From an uncultured Odoribacter sp. (GTDB lineage: Bacteria; Bacteroidota; Bacteroidia; Bacteroidales; Marinifilaceae): 64,000 nucleotides of DNA. Where the stretch lies: assembly GCA_910588375.1 (NCBI GenBank), contig CAJUQA010000005.1, positions 115,561-179,560 on the forward strand, written 5' to 3'. Of the stretch, positions 16,234 through 24,542 are shown piece by piece. A program made the translations under genes and the position numbers. Within the stretch, counting starts at the first letter, position 1. Each line of letters starts with the position of its first letter. The notes under the pieces are model-generated. The model had not been told where the DNA came from, searched no databases, and saw nothing but the letters and a program-made list of their open reading frames with translations.

Positions 16234-17268
16234 ATGGGCAAGAAATTTCAAATACATAATAGTACTGCCGAATTTCTTATATTTCAATTAGAAAGCAAGG
16301 AAACAGGAATAGAAGTCCTATATCAAGATGAAACACTTTGGCTGACACAAGATGCCATAGCAATACTATTTGATAAAAGTCGTTCAACGATAGCAGAACA
16401 TCTGCAAAATATTTTTCAAAGCCAAGAGTTACAGGAAGATTCAGTTTGTCGGAAATTCCGACGAACTGCTTCCGACGGCAAAGATTACGCTACCAAATAT
16501 TATAATTTGGACGCAGTCATTTCTGTCGGTTATCGAGCCAATTCTGTACGAGCAACCCAATTCCGCCAATGGTGTACTTATGTCCTCCGTCAATTTGCCA
16601 TACGTGGATATGTGATTGATAAAAAACGTATGGAGAATGGGGCATTCATCAATGAGGATTACTTTGAGCATTTACTTGCAGAAATCCGAGAAATCCGATT
16701 GAGCGAACGTCGTTTTTATCAAAAATTGACTGATATTTACGCCACAAGTATTGACTACAATCGGGATGCTCCCACAACCCGCATGTTTTTCCAAAAAGTG
16801 CAGAATAAAATGCATTATGCTGTCCACGGACATACTGCTGCTGAATTGATTGTCTCACGAGCCAATGCAGAAAAAGAACATATGGGGCTTACTTCGTGGG
16901 AAAAAGCTCCTGACGGCAAGATTGTAAAAACGGATGTTTCAATAGCCAAAAACTATTTGAAAGAAGCGGAGCTGGAGTCAATGGGAAGAATTGTCAACGC
17001 ATTTCTTGATTTAGCAGAAGACAGGGCCAAACGCCATATTCCGATGACGATGGAAGATTGGGCTATCCGTGTAGATAAATTCTTAGATAGCGATGACAGA
17101 CCTATCCTGATTGATTCAGGCACTATATCAGCAGAGCAAGCCAAATTACACGCAGAAACCGAGTTCGAAAAATATCGCATCATTCAAGATAAGTTGTTCC
17201 AATCTGATTTTGACTATTGGGATATGAACAATGCACTTGATTTCGATATGAAAGAAAAAGAATCATAA
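16234..17268 (+). CDS. RhuM-family protein
   Basis: A 344-residue protein of the RhuM family, named after a Salmonella pathogenicity-island gene. The N-terminal part has ETLWLTQDAIAILFDKSRST, a helix-turn-helix-like segment, and YYNLDAVISVGYRANS follows, typical of the family's conserved core. These genes often sit in mobile or defence regions, and the molecular activity is unsettled. Monocistronic between the exported protein and the shared terminator. Confidence 0.85.
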   Translation: MGKKFQIHNSTAEFLIFQLESKETGIEVLYQDETLWLTQDAIAILFDKSRSTIAEHLQNIFQSQELQEDSVCRKFRRTASDGKDYATKYYNLDAVISVGYRANSVRATQFRQWCTYVLRQFAIRGYVIDKKRMENGAFINEDYFEHLLAEIREIRLSERRFYQKLTDIYATSIDYNRDAPTTRMFFQKVQNKMHYAVHGHTAAELIVSRANAEKEHMGLTSWEKAPDGKIVKTDVSIAKNYLKEAELESMGRIVNAFLDLAEDRAKRHIPMTMEDWAIRVDKFLDSDDRPILIDSGTISAEQAKLHAETEFEKYRIIQDKLFQSDFDYWDMNNALDFDMKEKES

Positions 17269-17271
17269 ACA

Positions 17272-17301
17272 AAAACTACCGGAAACAGCTCCGGCAGTTT
17301 T
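17272..17301. terminator. bidirectional terminator between RhuM and the aromatic operon
   Basis: AAAACT, CCGGA, six-base loop, TCCGG, AGTTTT: an A-rich and U-rich flanked hairpin that can terminate both the plus-strand RhuM gene and the minus-strand aromatic operon. Confidence 0.85.
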
Positions 17302-17316
17302 TGCTTCAGGGTATTA

Positions 17317-18411
17317 TTATTCCTTCATCACATGGGTCTGGACGTCGATGGAGGCTTGGTGGATGGCGGTGAATATTTTCTCTATAAATTCACTGTCCAA
17401 ACCATGTTCTTCCCCTTTTTTGAATACTTTTTCCAGGATTTTTTCCCACCGCCCGGTCTGCAGGATGGTGATGTTGTTCTGTTTTTTGTATTGTCCGATT
17501 TTTTCCGCCACTTTCATTCGGCGTGCCAGGATTTCCAGTAATTCGTCGTCTAACTGGTCGATGCGGTTTCTCAATTCATCAATGCTTTCTTTGTATTCCA
17601 CGTTTTCGGTATCGACGTTCCGGATAATGAGTTTCGCGAGGATTTCTTTCAAAGCAGCCGGCGTCACTTGCTGTGCGGCATCGCTCAGCGCGATTTCCGG
17701 ACAGATGTGCGATTCGATTATCAAGCCGTCAAAACCGAGGTCCATAGCTTGCTGCGAGATTTCCCGGATATATTCCCGCTTTCCCGATATGTGGCTGGGG
17801 TCGCAAATCATCAGCATGTCGGGGAAGCGCCGCTTGATTTCAATCGGAAGCTGCCATTGAGGTATGTTTCTGTATTTAGCCTTCGTATAAGAGGAGAAGC
17901 CGCGGTGTATGACCCCTATTTTTTTCAATCCGGCCATATTGAGCCGCTCCAAGGCTCCGACCCAGAGTTCGACGTCCGGATTGACAGGGTTTTTCACCAA
18001 TACGGGGATGTCCGTTCCTCTCAACGCATCCGCAAGTTCCTGTACGGCAAAGGGGTTGGCAGTCGTGCGCGCTCCTATCCACAACATGTCAACGCCCGCT
18101 TTGAGGGCTTCATAGACGTGCTTGACGTTGGCCACTTCCGTCGCTATTTTCATTCCCAATTCCTGTTGCGCCCTTTTCATCCAGCCCAAGCCTTCCGCAC
18201 CCACGCCCTCAAAGCAATTCGGCCGCGTACGGGGTTTCCAGATTCCCGCCCTCAGAATTTCCACGCCTTCGTTCTTCAACGCCCGCGCCGTTTCAAAAAG
18301 CTGTTGTTCGCTCTCCGCGCTGCACGGGCCTGCTATCACCAAAGGTTTTTTCATGTCGGAGAATATCCCCCAGTCGCCCGCTTTAACCAAATCCAATTTT
18401 GTTGCTGCCAT
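17317..18411 (-). CDS. bifunctional DAHP synthase / chorismate mutase
   Basis: A 364-residue fusion. The N-terminal 265 residues are a KDO8P-type DAHP synthase, with VIAGPCSAESE and GIWKPRTRPN, the family signature of the first aromatic-pathway step. From about residue 270 the C-terminal AroQ-type chorismate mutase follows (NRIDQLDDELLEILARRMKV, residues for the all-helical active site). The fusion is common in Bacteroidetes and probably gives feedback control of the synthase through the mutase domain. It is the last gene of the pheA-aminotransferase-tyrA operon, so it is subject to the attenuator upstream of pheA. Confidence 0.93.
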   Translation of the reverse strand: MAATKLDLVKAGDWGIFSDMKKPLVIAGPCSAESEQQLFETARALKNEGVEILRAGIWKPRTRPNCFEGVGAEGLGWMKRAQQELGMKIATEVANVKHVYEALKAGVDMLWIGARTTANPFAVQELADALRGTDIPVLVKNPVNPDVELWVGALERLNMAGLKKIGVIHRGFSSYTKAKYRNIPQWQLPIEIKRRFPDMLMICDPSHISGKREYIREISQQAMDLGFDGLIIESHICPEIALSDAAQQVTPAALKEILAKLIIRNVDTENVEYKESIDELRNRIDQLDDELLEILARRMKVAEKIGQYKKQNNITILQTGRWEKILEKVFKKGEEHGLDSEFIEKIFTAIHQASIDVQTHVMKE

Positions 18412-18425
18412 ATTTTTATTGTTAT

Positions 18426-19265
18426 TTAACGGATAATCCGCTTGATTTTATTGGCGTTGTGTATCAATTCCTTTACGCCGTTTTCGTCATATTCCGCGAT
18501 GTGTTTTTTAAATTCCTGCAATTTCTCGATATAGGTATCCAGTACGGTCAGTACGTTTTCCTTGTTTTGCGAAAAAATCGGCGCCCACATGTCGGCATTG
18601 CTTTTTGCCAAACGGACAGTGGACGAAAATCCGCCGGACGCCAGGTCGAAAATGTTCTTTTCGTTTTTCTCTTTTTCGAGCACGGTCAAAGCCAAGGCAA
18701 AAGAGGTGATGTGTGAAATATGCGACACATAGGCGGTATGCACGTCATGGTGGGCCACCCGCATGAAGATGATGCGCATGTTGAGGCAATCGTACATTTT
18801 CTTTATCATTTCCACAGCCCGGATGTCGGAGTCTTCGGCGTTGCAGATGATTCCCGCCCTGCCGTCAAAAAGTCCGGGCAATGCCGCCCAGGGTCCCGAA
18901 TACTCTGTGCCTGCCATAGGATGGGAGGCGACGAAGTTTTTACGTTTCGGATGATAATGCACAATTTCGTTTATTTTCTCTTTGGTCGAACAGACGTCCG
19001 TGACAATCTGGGTGTCGACTTTATCAAGGATTTCCGGTATGAGCCGCAAGGCCGCGTTTACCGGTGTCGCCACGACAATGATGTCGCTCTGAGCCACACA
19101 GTCGTCGAGCGGAACAATCTCATCCACCAGCCCCATTTCCCGCGCTGCCGCGGCATGAAGACGATTGTTTTCCACCCCGACCACCCGGTCGGCAAATCCG
19201 CGTTTTTTCAGGTCTATGGCCATCGACCCGCCTATCAATCCGATTCCTATGATTCCTATTTGCAT
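18426..19265 (-). CDS. tyrA: prephenate dehydrogenase
   Basis: A 279-residue NAD(P)-dependent enzyme that converts prephenate to 4-hydroxyphenylpyruvate. I start it at ATG 19265 (MQIGIIGIGLIGGS), which is preceded by GGAAAGAG; a start 36 bases upstream would overlap the aminotransferase gene. The Rossmann GxGxxG motif and the prephenate-binding SHPMAGTEYSGPWAA are visible. It lies 19 bases downstream of the aminotransferase gene and 14 bases upstream of the DAHP synthase gene. Confidence 0.93.
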   Translation of the reverse strand: MQIGIIGIGLIGGSMAIDLKKRGFADRVVGVENNRLHAAAAREMGLVDEIVPLDDCVAQSDIIVVATPVNAALRLIPEILDKVDTQIVTDVCSTKEKINEIVHYHPKRKNFVASHPMAGTEYSGPWAALPGLFDGRAGIICNAEDSDIRAVEMIKKMYDCLNMRIIFMRVAHHDVHTAYVSHISHITSFALALTVLEKEKNEKNIFDLASGGFSSTVRLAKSNADMWAPIFSQNKENVLTVLDTYIEKLQEFKKHIAEYDENGVKELIHNANKIKRIIR

Positions 19266-19284
19266 CTCTTTCCGTTTTTTACAT

Positions 19285-20478
19285 TCAACACGATGAGCCA
19301 TGTTTCAGCTGTTCCGCATTCAACGCTTTTTTTATCCGTTCGAGTGCTTTTTTCAGCACTTCCCGTTTCGCACACAAGGATATCCGGATGTAGTTCTCGC
19401 CGTTGCTACCGAAAATAAATCCGGGGGTGATGAATACCCGGGCTTTTTGCAAGAGGTCATCGCTCAGTTTTTCTCCGTTTTCCCAGCGGCTGCCGATTTT
19501 TCCCCACAAGAACATGCCCCCGCTGTCCGGGTCGTATTCCGCTCCCAAGGCGTCGAAGATTTCCCCGGCGAGGTGTTTCCTGCGACGATATTCTTCATTC
19601 AGTTGCTGATACCAAGTGTCGTTCAGCATCAACGCTTCGGCTGCCGCCAGCTGCATCGGACGGAACATGCCGGAGTCCATGTTGCTTTTCACTTTCAGGA
19701 GATTCCCCACCACCTCTTTGTCGCCCGCAATCATGCCGATGCGCCAGCCGGCCATGTTGTGGGCTTTGCTCAGCGAGTTCAGTTCCACGCAACACTCTTT
19801 GGCACCTTCGATTTCCAATATACTCAAATGGTCATCGTTGAGGATAAAGCTATAGGGGTTGTCATTGCAAATAAGGATGCGGTGTTTCAGACCGAATACC
19901 ACCAATTGTTTGTAAAGTTCCTTATCTGCGCGGGCACCGGTGGGCATATTCGGATAATTTACCCACATCATCTTGACGCCCGTCAAATCCATCGCTTCGA
20001 GGGCTTCAAAATCGGGTTTCCAGCCGTTCTCCTCTTTCAAATCAAAAGGCACGGCTTCCGCTTCCGCCAGCAAGGTGGCCGAAGAATAGGTAGGGTAGCC
20101 CGGATTGGGTACCAGCACTTTGTCTCCCCGGTTGAGAAATGCCAGCGACAGGAGCAATATACCCTCTTTCGAGCCTGCCAATGGCTGTATTTCGGTTGCC
20201 GGGTCCAATGCCACTCGATAGTATTTCCGATACCAGGCGGCAAAAGCTTCCCGGAGTTCCGGAATGCCTTTGTAGCTTTGATAAGCGTGATTGTCCGGAT
20301 TTTCGGCCCCTTCCACCAGTTTCCTCACCACCTTGGGGGCGGGAGCCATGTCGGGCGAGCCGATGCCGAGGTTAATCACTTTTTCACCGGTGCGGTTCAT
20401 CGCTTCTATTTCCCGGAGTTTGCGCGAAAAGTAGTATTCGCTCACTCCTTTTGTGCGGTTGGCTGGTTGTATAATCAT
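19285..20478 (-). CDS. aminotransferase of the aromatic operon
   Basis: A 397-residue fold-type I aminotransferase with NLGIGSPDMAP, VNYPNMPTGA and the PLP-lysine motif SLSKAHNMAG (Lys238). Its place between pheA and tyrA indicates transamination of phenylpyruvate, 4-hydroxyphenylpyruvate or prephenate, but sequence alone cannot decide which. It is separated from pheA by 18 bases and so is cotranscribed with it. Confidence 0.88.
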   Translation of the reverse strand: MIIQPANRTKGVSEYYFSRKLREIEAMNRTGEKVINLGIGSPDMAPAPKVVRKLVEGAENPDNHAYQSYKGIPELREAFAAWYRKYYRVALDPATEIQPLAGSKEGILLLSLAFLNRGDKVLVPNPGYPTYSSATLLAEAEAVPFDLKEENGWKPDFEALEAMDLTGVKMMWVNYPNMPTGARADKELYKQLVVFGLKHRILICNDNPYSFILNDDHLSILEIEGAKECCVELNSLSKAHNMAGWRIGMIAGDKEVVGNLLKVKSNMDSGMFRPMQLAAAEALMLNDTWYQQLNEEYRRRKHLAGEIFDALGAEYDPDSGGMFLWGKIGSRWENGEKLSDDLLQKARVFITPGFIFGSNGENYIRISLCAKREVLKKALERIKKALNAEQLKHGSSC

Positions 20479-20496
20479 TTTCCTGTTTTTAGCGTT

Positions 20497-21318
20497 TCAC
20501 TGACAACTTTTGTATTCTCCCATAATCTGCAAGTCCTCCATGAGCGGCTGGACGGCATTCATTCCTTCGCGATAGTGCGCATAGTCTTCAAATTTGAGGT
20601 CGACGTAAAAGAAGTACTGCCATTCTTTTCCGGGGATAGGCAGGGACTGTATTTTGGTCAGGTTCAGGTCGTAGTAGGAGAATACGGACAGAATCTGCGC
20701 CAAGCGTCCGGTGCGGTGGGGAATGGTGAAGCAGACGGAGGCTTTGTCAATGTCCTGTTCGGCTACTGTCAAACGGTCGTCAAGAATGAGGAAGCGGGTG
20801 AAGTTCTGTTTATGGGTCTCGATGCTTTCCGCCAGTATCTCCAGTCCGAAGAGTTCCGCCGCCAGCGTGGAGGCAATGGCTCCAACCCCTTTCTGTTCGA
20901 CGCGGGCGATGTCCGCCGCACTTTTGGCGGTGTCTTCCGATTCAATCAGGCGGATGTGAGGATAGCGATTGAAATATTCCCGGGTCTGGGCGATGGCCAT
21001 GTAGTGGGAATGCACTTCCCGGAGGTCTTCAATCCGTTGTCCCGGCAAGGCCATCAAGTTCTGCTGTATGCGCAAAAAGACCTCGCCTTTAATCTGTGTG
21101 CCGTATTTGTGCAATAAGGAATAGTTGGGCAGCAATCCTCCGGCCACCGTGTTTTCGATGGCCATCACTGCGGCGTCCGCTTTGCGTCCGTTCATGCCTG
21201 TGAACAGTTCTTCAAAGTTCAGACATTCCAATACGTCGATATCATCCCCGTAATAGAGGCGGGCGGCCTGTTCGTGAAAGCACCCGTGTACACCCTGAAT
21301 GGCAATTTTTTTCTTCAT
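20497..21318 (-). CDS. pheA: prephenate dehydratase with ACT domain
   Basis: A 273-residue enzyme that makes phenylpyruvate from prephenate. It begins MKKKIAIQGVHGCFHEQAA, has the conserved IENTVAGG and the ESIETHKQNFTRF region ending the catalytic part, then a C-terminal ACT domain (HRTGRLAQILSVFSYYDLNL), the probable phenylalanine-binding regulatory site. First structural gene of the operon. The leader has a Phe/Tyr peptide and terminator, giving control at both transcription and enzyme level. Confidence 0.95.
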   Translation of the reverse strand: MKKKIAIQGVHGCFHEQAARLYYGDDIDVLECLNFEELFTGMNGRKADAAVMAIENTVAGGLLPNYSLLHKYGTQIKGEVFLRIQQNLMALPGQRIEDLREVHSHYMAIAQTREYFNRYPHIRLIESEDTAKSAADIARVEQKGVGAIASTLAAELFGLEILAESIETHKQNFTRFLILDDRLTVAEQDIDKASVCFTIPHRTGRLAQILSVFSYYDLNLTKIQSLPIPGKEWQYFFYVDLKFEDYAHYREGMNAVQPLMEDLQIMGEYKSCQ

Positions 21319-21365
21319 CTCATTTCATTCATAAATCCCCGGTGTGGCACCGGAGGAAAACGGAA

Positions 21366-21394
21366 ATAAAAAAGCCCTGAAAAATCCAGGGCTT
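21366..21394 (-). terminator. attenuator terminator upstream of pheA
   Basis: On the minus strand AAGCCCTG (complement of 21387-21394) and CAGGGCTT (complement of 21372-21379) form a stem with a 7-base loop, followed by TTTTTTATT. It precedes pheA by 47 bases and follows the leader peptide, so it must be bypassed for the operon to be expressed. Confidence 0.93.
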
Positions 21395-21435
21395 CCGTTC
21401 TATATTTATCATCGATATATCCAATAAAAAGCCCT

Positions 21436-21498
21436 TTACTTCTTGCCAAAAAAGTAATAGTAATAAAAGAAACCGGCAAAAGAAAGGGCTTTCATCAT
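21436..21498 (-). CDS. Phe/Tyr leader peptide of the aromatic operon
   Basis: A 20-codon frame (ATG 21498, TAA 21436-21438) encoding a peptide with FAGFFYYYYFF: five Phe and four Tyr of 20 residues, eight of them consecutive (codons 10-17). It is followed by four mutually exclusive pairing segments: 1 (21483-21492, inside the peptide), 2 (21426-21437, overlapping the stop), 3 (21386-21396) and 4 (21368-21379). 1:2 and 3:4 can coexist and terminate; 2:3 (AGGGCTT with AAGCCCT) prevents 3:4. This is the classic layout of ribosome-mediated attenuation: scarcity of charged tRNA-Phe or tRNA-Tyr stalls the ribosome on segment 1 and allows readthrough into pheA. A second ATG at 21495 would give a peptide one residue shorter. 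Confidence 0.92.
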   Translation of the reverse strand: MMKALSFAGFFYYYYFFGKK

Positions 21499-21524
21499 CA
21501 CTTTGTGTATTGTTTTCAACAGGT

Positions 21525-21555
21525 CAAAAGTATACACAATTTTTAAAACCCGCAA
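21525..21555 (-). promoter_or_regulatory. promoter of the aromatic operon
   Basis: On the minus strand TTG (complement of 21553-21555), 20 bases, then TACTTTTG (complement of 21525-21532) match the Bacteroidetes -33 TTG and -7 TAnnTTTG elements. The expected transcription start is a few bases downstream, giving a short leader of about 20 bases before the leader-peptide ATG. Confidence 0.75.
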
Positions 21556-21586
21556 AAAAATTCCCAAACTTTTCCCATAGGATGGT

Positions 21587-21710
21587 CAGGGGTTTCCCTC
21601 CATCACCTCCGAGTCAACTGGGATGTAGGAGCGGACCAACGGCATCCGGGAGCGTAAGTGATACGCCGCTACATTCCAATTGCTACGCCGTTCTATGAGG
21701 GAAACCCCTG
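21587..21710. repeat. large palindromic element between pheA and polA
   Basis: Perfect 14-bp arms CAGGGGTTTCCCTC (21587-21600) and GAGGGAAACCCCTG (21697-21710) enclose 15-base internal sides and a second 13-position stem (AACTGGGATGTAG against CTACATTCCAATT, one mismatch and one G-U pair). The apex can form GCGTA-AGTGA-TACGC and CGGA...TCCG hairpins. An outer extension ACTTTTCCC/GGGAAAAGT continues the pairing after a 10-base gap on the left side. No frame within it looks coding. Confidence 0.8.
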
Positions 21711-21753
21711 GGAAAAGTATAAGAATCGAATAGGTTAAAAGGTTGGAATTTCC

Positions 21754-21761
21754 TACATTTG
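21754..21761 (+). promoter_or_regulatory. Bacteroidetes -7 element before polA
   Basis: TACATTTG matches TAnnTTTG and lies 26 bases before the polA ATG at 21788. No TTG at the -33 distance was found. Confidence 0.45.
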
Positions 21762-21787
21762 TTCCTCTAAACGCTAAATTTATTTTC

Positions 21788-24481
21788 ATGGCCGATTCTA
21801 CAAAAACGCTGTATCTGCTGGACGCATATGCGTTGATTTACCGTTCTTATTATGCTTTTGTCAATAATCCGCGCATCACGACTACGGGTATCAATACGTC
21901 GGCGACGTTCGGGTTCTGCAATTTCCTGCTCGAGTTGCTTGAATTGGAAAAGCCGACCCATATCGCCGTAGTGTTCGACCCGGAGGGCCCGACGTTCCGA
22001 CATGAAATGTACGAACCGTATAAGGCCCAGCGTCCCAAGATGCCGGAAGATTTGAAGAAGTCGATACCCTATATCCAAGAGATTATCCGCGGATTAGGCA
22101 TTCTGTGTGTCGACGTGCCGGGTTTCGAGGCGGACGACGTTATCGGCACGTTGGCCAAAAAGGCGGAAAAAGAGGGATATACCGTATATATGATTACACC
22201 CGATAAGGATTATGCCCAGTTGGTGAGCGAAAAGGTGTTTATGTACAAACCGGGACGCTCGGGCAATAAGTCGGAGGTGTGGGGTATTCCGGAGGTGCTG
22301 GACCATTTCGGCATCGAAAGGGTGAGCCAGGTCATCGATATTCTCGGACTGATGGGTGACACCGCCGACAATGTGCCGGGGTGTTGCGGCATCGGTCCCA
22401 AAAGTGCCGCCGCCTTGGTGTATAAATACGGCGACATCGACGGTATTTACGCCCACATCGACGAACTTAAGGGGAAGCAGAAAGAGAATCTGCTGAATTG
22501 CCAGCCTACGGTCCAGCTTTCCCGCACGCTGGTGACGATTAATTCGGACGTACCGACTCCACTGACCGCCGCCGACCTTGAAAAGAAGCACATCGATACC
22601 GGGGTACTGGAACCGATATTCAAGGAGCTGGAGTTGTTTTCGCTGTCCAAGAGGCTGATAGATACCGACCGGGAGGAAGAGACGAAGGCAGAGAAGCTGA
22701 CGGATGTGAAGGTGAAGTACACAGACCGTACGAAAGAGCCGGAAGTCTTGTTGGCAAAATTGGAACAGGCCGGGGAGTTTGTGTTGCACACGGTGTTCGC
22801 TTCGGGCAATATCTATAATTCGCTGCCGTCCCGTATCTGTTTTTCAACCGAAACCCACCAGGCGGATTATATCACGTTGCCCTCTGAACCGCAAGAAGCT
22901 AAGGCGCTGCTGGAACGTCTACGGCCGATTTTCGAAGCGCCGGACAAAACGTTGATTTCTTCCGATGTCAAGGATGATCTGATTTGGCTGAAGCGCGCCG
23001 GTATCCGGGTCTTGAACCGGATTTTCGATGTGAAGATATCCCATTATGTGCTTCATCCGGATATGTCGCACGATTTGTCGCGGATAGCGTTGCAATACCT
23101 GAATTATCAAGTGAGTGAAGAGCGGAAAGAAAACAAACAGCTGACGCTGACTTTTGAGGAAGAACCGGAGGAGGACCGCGATTTTGCCGAAAAGGCCGAT
23201 GTGCTTTTCCAACTGAAAGAGAAGCTTTGCACGGCGTTGAATGAAACGGGGCTATTGAAGCTCTATCACGAAATCGAAATGCCGCTGGTGTTTGTGCTGG
23301 CCGATATGGAGTATGAAGGCGTGAGCATCGACACCGGGGAACTCCGGCAGATTGCCGACGAGCTGAAAGTGCGTATCGACCGCCTGGAAAAAGAGATTTA
23401 CGACATCGCCGGACACGCTTTCAATATCAGTTCCCCGAAGCAGTTAGGCGATGTGCTTTTCGGCGAACTGAATGTGGATGGGGGAAACAAGAAGACCAAG
23501 ACAGGGCAGTTCAGCACGTCGGAACAGGTGTTGGTGAAGCTGGAGAACGAGCATCCGATTGTCGGCAAGATTCTGGATTACCGCGGACTTAAAAAGCTGT
23601 TGAGCACGTATGCCGAAGCGCTGCCGACCTATATCGACCCGCTTACGGGCAAGATACACACCCATTTCAATCAGGCGGAAGCGGCCACTGGACGGCTCAG
23701 CAGCCAGAATCCCAATTTGCAGAATATCCCCATCCGCACGGAGGAGGGACGGAAAATCCGGAAGGCTTTTGTGACAGGCGACAGCGATTATGTGTTTTTC
23801 TCGGCCGACTATTCCCAGGTGGAATTACGGCTGATGGCGCATTTGAGCCAGACGCAGGAATTAATCGATGCTTTTAACCACGGTATAGACGTCCATTCGG
23901 CCACTGCTTCCAAGATTTACCATGTCCCGCTGGAGGAGGTTACCCCGGAAATGAGAAGACGGGCCAAAACGGCCAATTTCGGCATTATTTACGGTATTTC
24001 GGCCTGGGGATTGTCCGAGCGGCTGCAAATCAGCAGAAAGGAGGGAAAAGAGCTTATAGACGGTTATTTCGAGCTTTATCCGGGCGTGAAAAAATATATG
24101 GAGGAAGCCGTTGAAAAAGCACGGAAGAAAGAATATGCCGAAACCATTATGGGCAGAAGGCGCTACCTGCGCGACATCAATTCGCGGAATGCCGTGGTGC
24201 GCGGCATGGCGGAACGGAATGCCATCAACGCCCCCATCCAGGGCTCCGCAGCAGACATCATCAAGATGGCCATGGTGTGCATTCACGAGGAAATCCGGAA
24301 AAGAGGCCTGAAATCAAGAATGCTTATCCAGGTGCATGACGAACTGGATTTCAAATGTTACCGCCCGGAACAAGAGGAGTTGCAACAGTTGGTGACGGAG
24401 TGTATGGAACACGTTGTCACGCTGTCTGTCCCCCTCACCGTCAGCGCAAGTTTCGGCGAGAATTGGGAAGAAGCCCATTAA
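21788..24481 (+). CDS. polA: DNA polymerase I
   Basis: An 897-residue protein when started at ATG 21788 (MADSTKTLYLLDAYALIYRS); an ATG 45 bases upstream falls before the family's conserved start. Residues 1 to about 290 are the 5' nuclease with GFEADDVIGTLAKKAE and DILGLMGDTADNVPG. The polymerase domain has motif A DYSQVELRL (Asp674), motif B RRRAKTANFGIIYG and motif C QVHDELDF (His850-Asp851). The middle domain aligns with the 3'-5' exonuclease by position, but the exo I signature DxE is replaced by LHTVF, so proofreading is probably lost. It functions in Okazaki fragment processing and repair. Flanked by the palindromic element upstream and a terminator downstream. Confidence 0.95.
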   Translation: MADSTKTLYLLDAYALIYRSYYAFVNNPRITTTGINTSATFGFCNFLLELLELEKPTHIAVVFDPEGPTFRHEMYEPYKAQRPKMPEDLKKSIPYIQEIIRGLGILCVDVPGFEADDVIGTLAKKAEKEGYTVYMITPDKDYAQLVSEKVFMYKPGRSGNKSEVWGIPEVLDHFGIERVSQVIDILGLMGDTADNVPGCCGIGPKSAAALVYKYGDIDGIYAHIDELKGKQKENLLNCQPTVQLSRTLVTINSDVPTPLTAADLEKKHIDTGVLEPIFKELELFSLSKRLIDTDREEETKAEKLTDVKVKYTDRTKEPEVLLAKLEQAGEFVLHTVFASGNIYNSLPSRICFSTETHQADYITLPSEPQEAKALLERLRPIFEAPDKTLISSDVKDDLIWLKRAGIRVLNRIFDVKISHYVLHPDMSHDLSRIALQYLNYQVSEERKENKQLTLTFEEEPEEDRDFAEKADVLFQLKEKLCTALNETGLLKLYHEIEMPLVFVLADMEYEGVSIDTGELRQIADELKVRIDRLEKEIYDIAGHAFNISSPKQLGDVLFGELNVDGGNKKTKTGQFSTSEQVLVKLENEHPIVGKILDYRGLKKLLSTYAEALPTYIDPLTGKIHTHFNQAEAATGRLSSQNPNLQNIPIRTEEGRKIRKAFVTGDSDYVFFSADYSQVELRLMAHLSQTQELIDAFNHGIDVHSATASKIYHVPLEEVTPEMRRRAKTANFGIIYGISAWGLSERLQISRKEGKELIDGYFELYPGVKKYMEEAVEKARKKEYAETIMGRRRYLRDINSRNAVVRGMAERNAINAPIQGSAADIIKMAMVCIHEEIRKRGLKSRMLIQVHDELDFKCYRPEQEELQQLVTECMEHVVTLSVPLTVSASFGENWEEAH

Positions 24482-24524
24482 AAAAACTCCCGGCTGATGT
24501 TGGACACACCGGCCGGGAGTTTTT
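24482..24524. terminator. bidirectional terminator between polA and the giant PKD protein
   Basis: AAAAACTCCCGGC (24482-24494) pairs perfectly with GCCGGGAGTTTTT (24512-24524); A- and U-tracts on both sides serve the convergent genes polA (plus) and the T9SS protein (minus). Confidence 0.9.
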
Positions 24525-24542
24525 CTTATCGAATCCGTCTGT

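Noticed and set aside
19300..21117. 605-codon plus-strand open frame
   Set aside because: It lies fully antisense to the aminotransferase and pheA genes, which have clear family motifs; the translation shows no domain.
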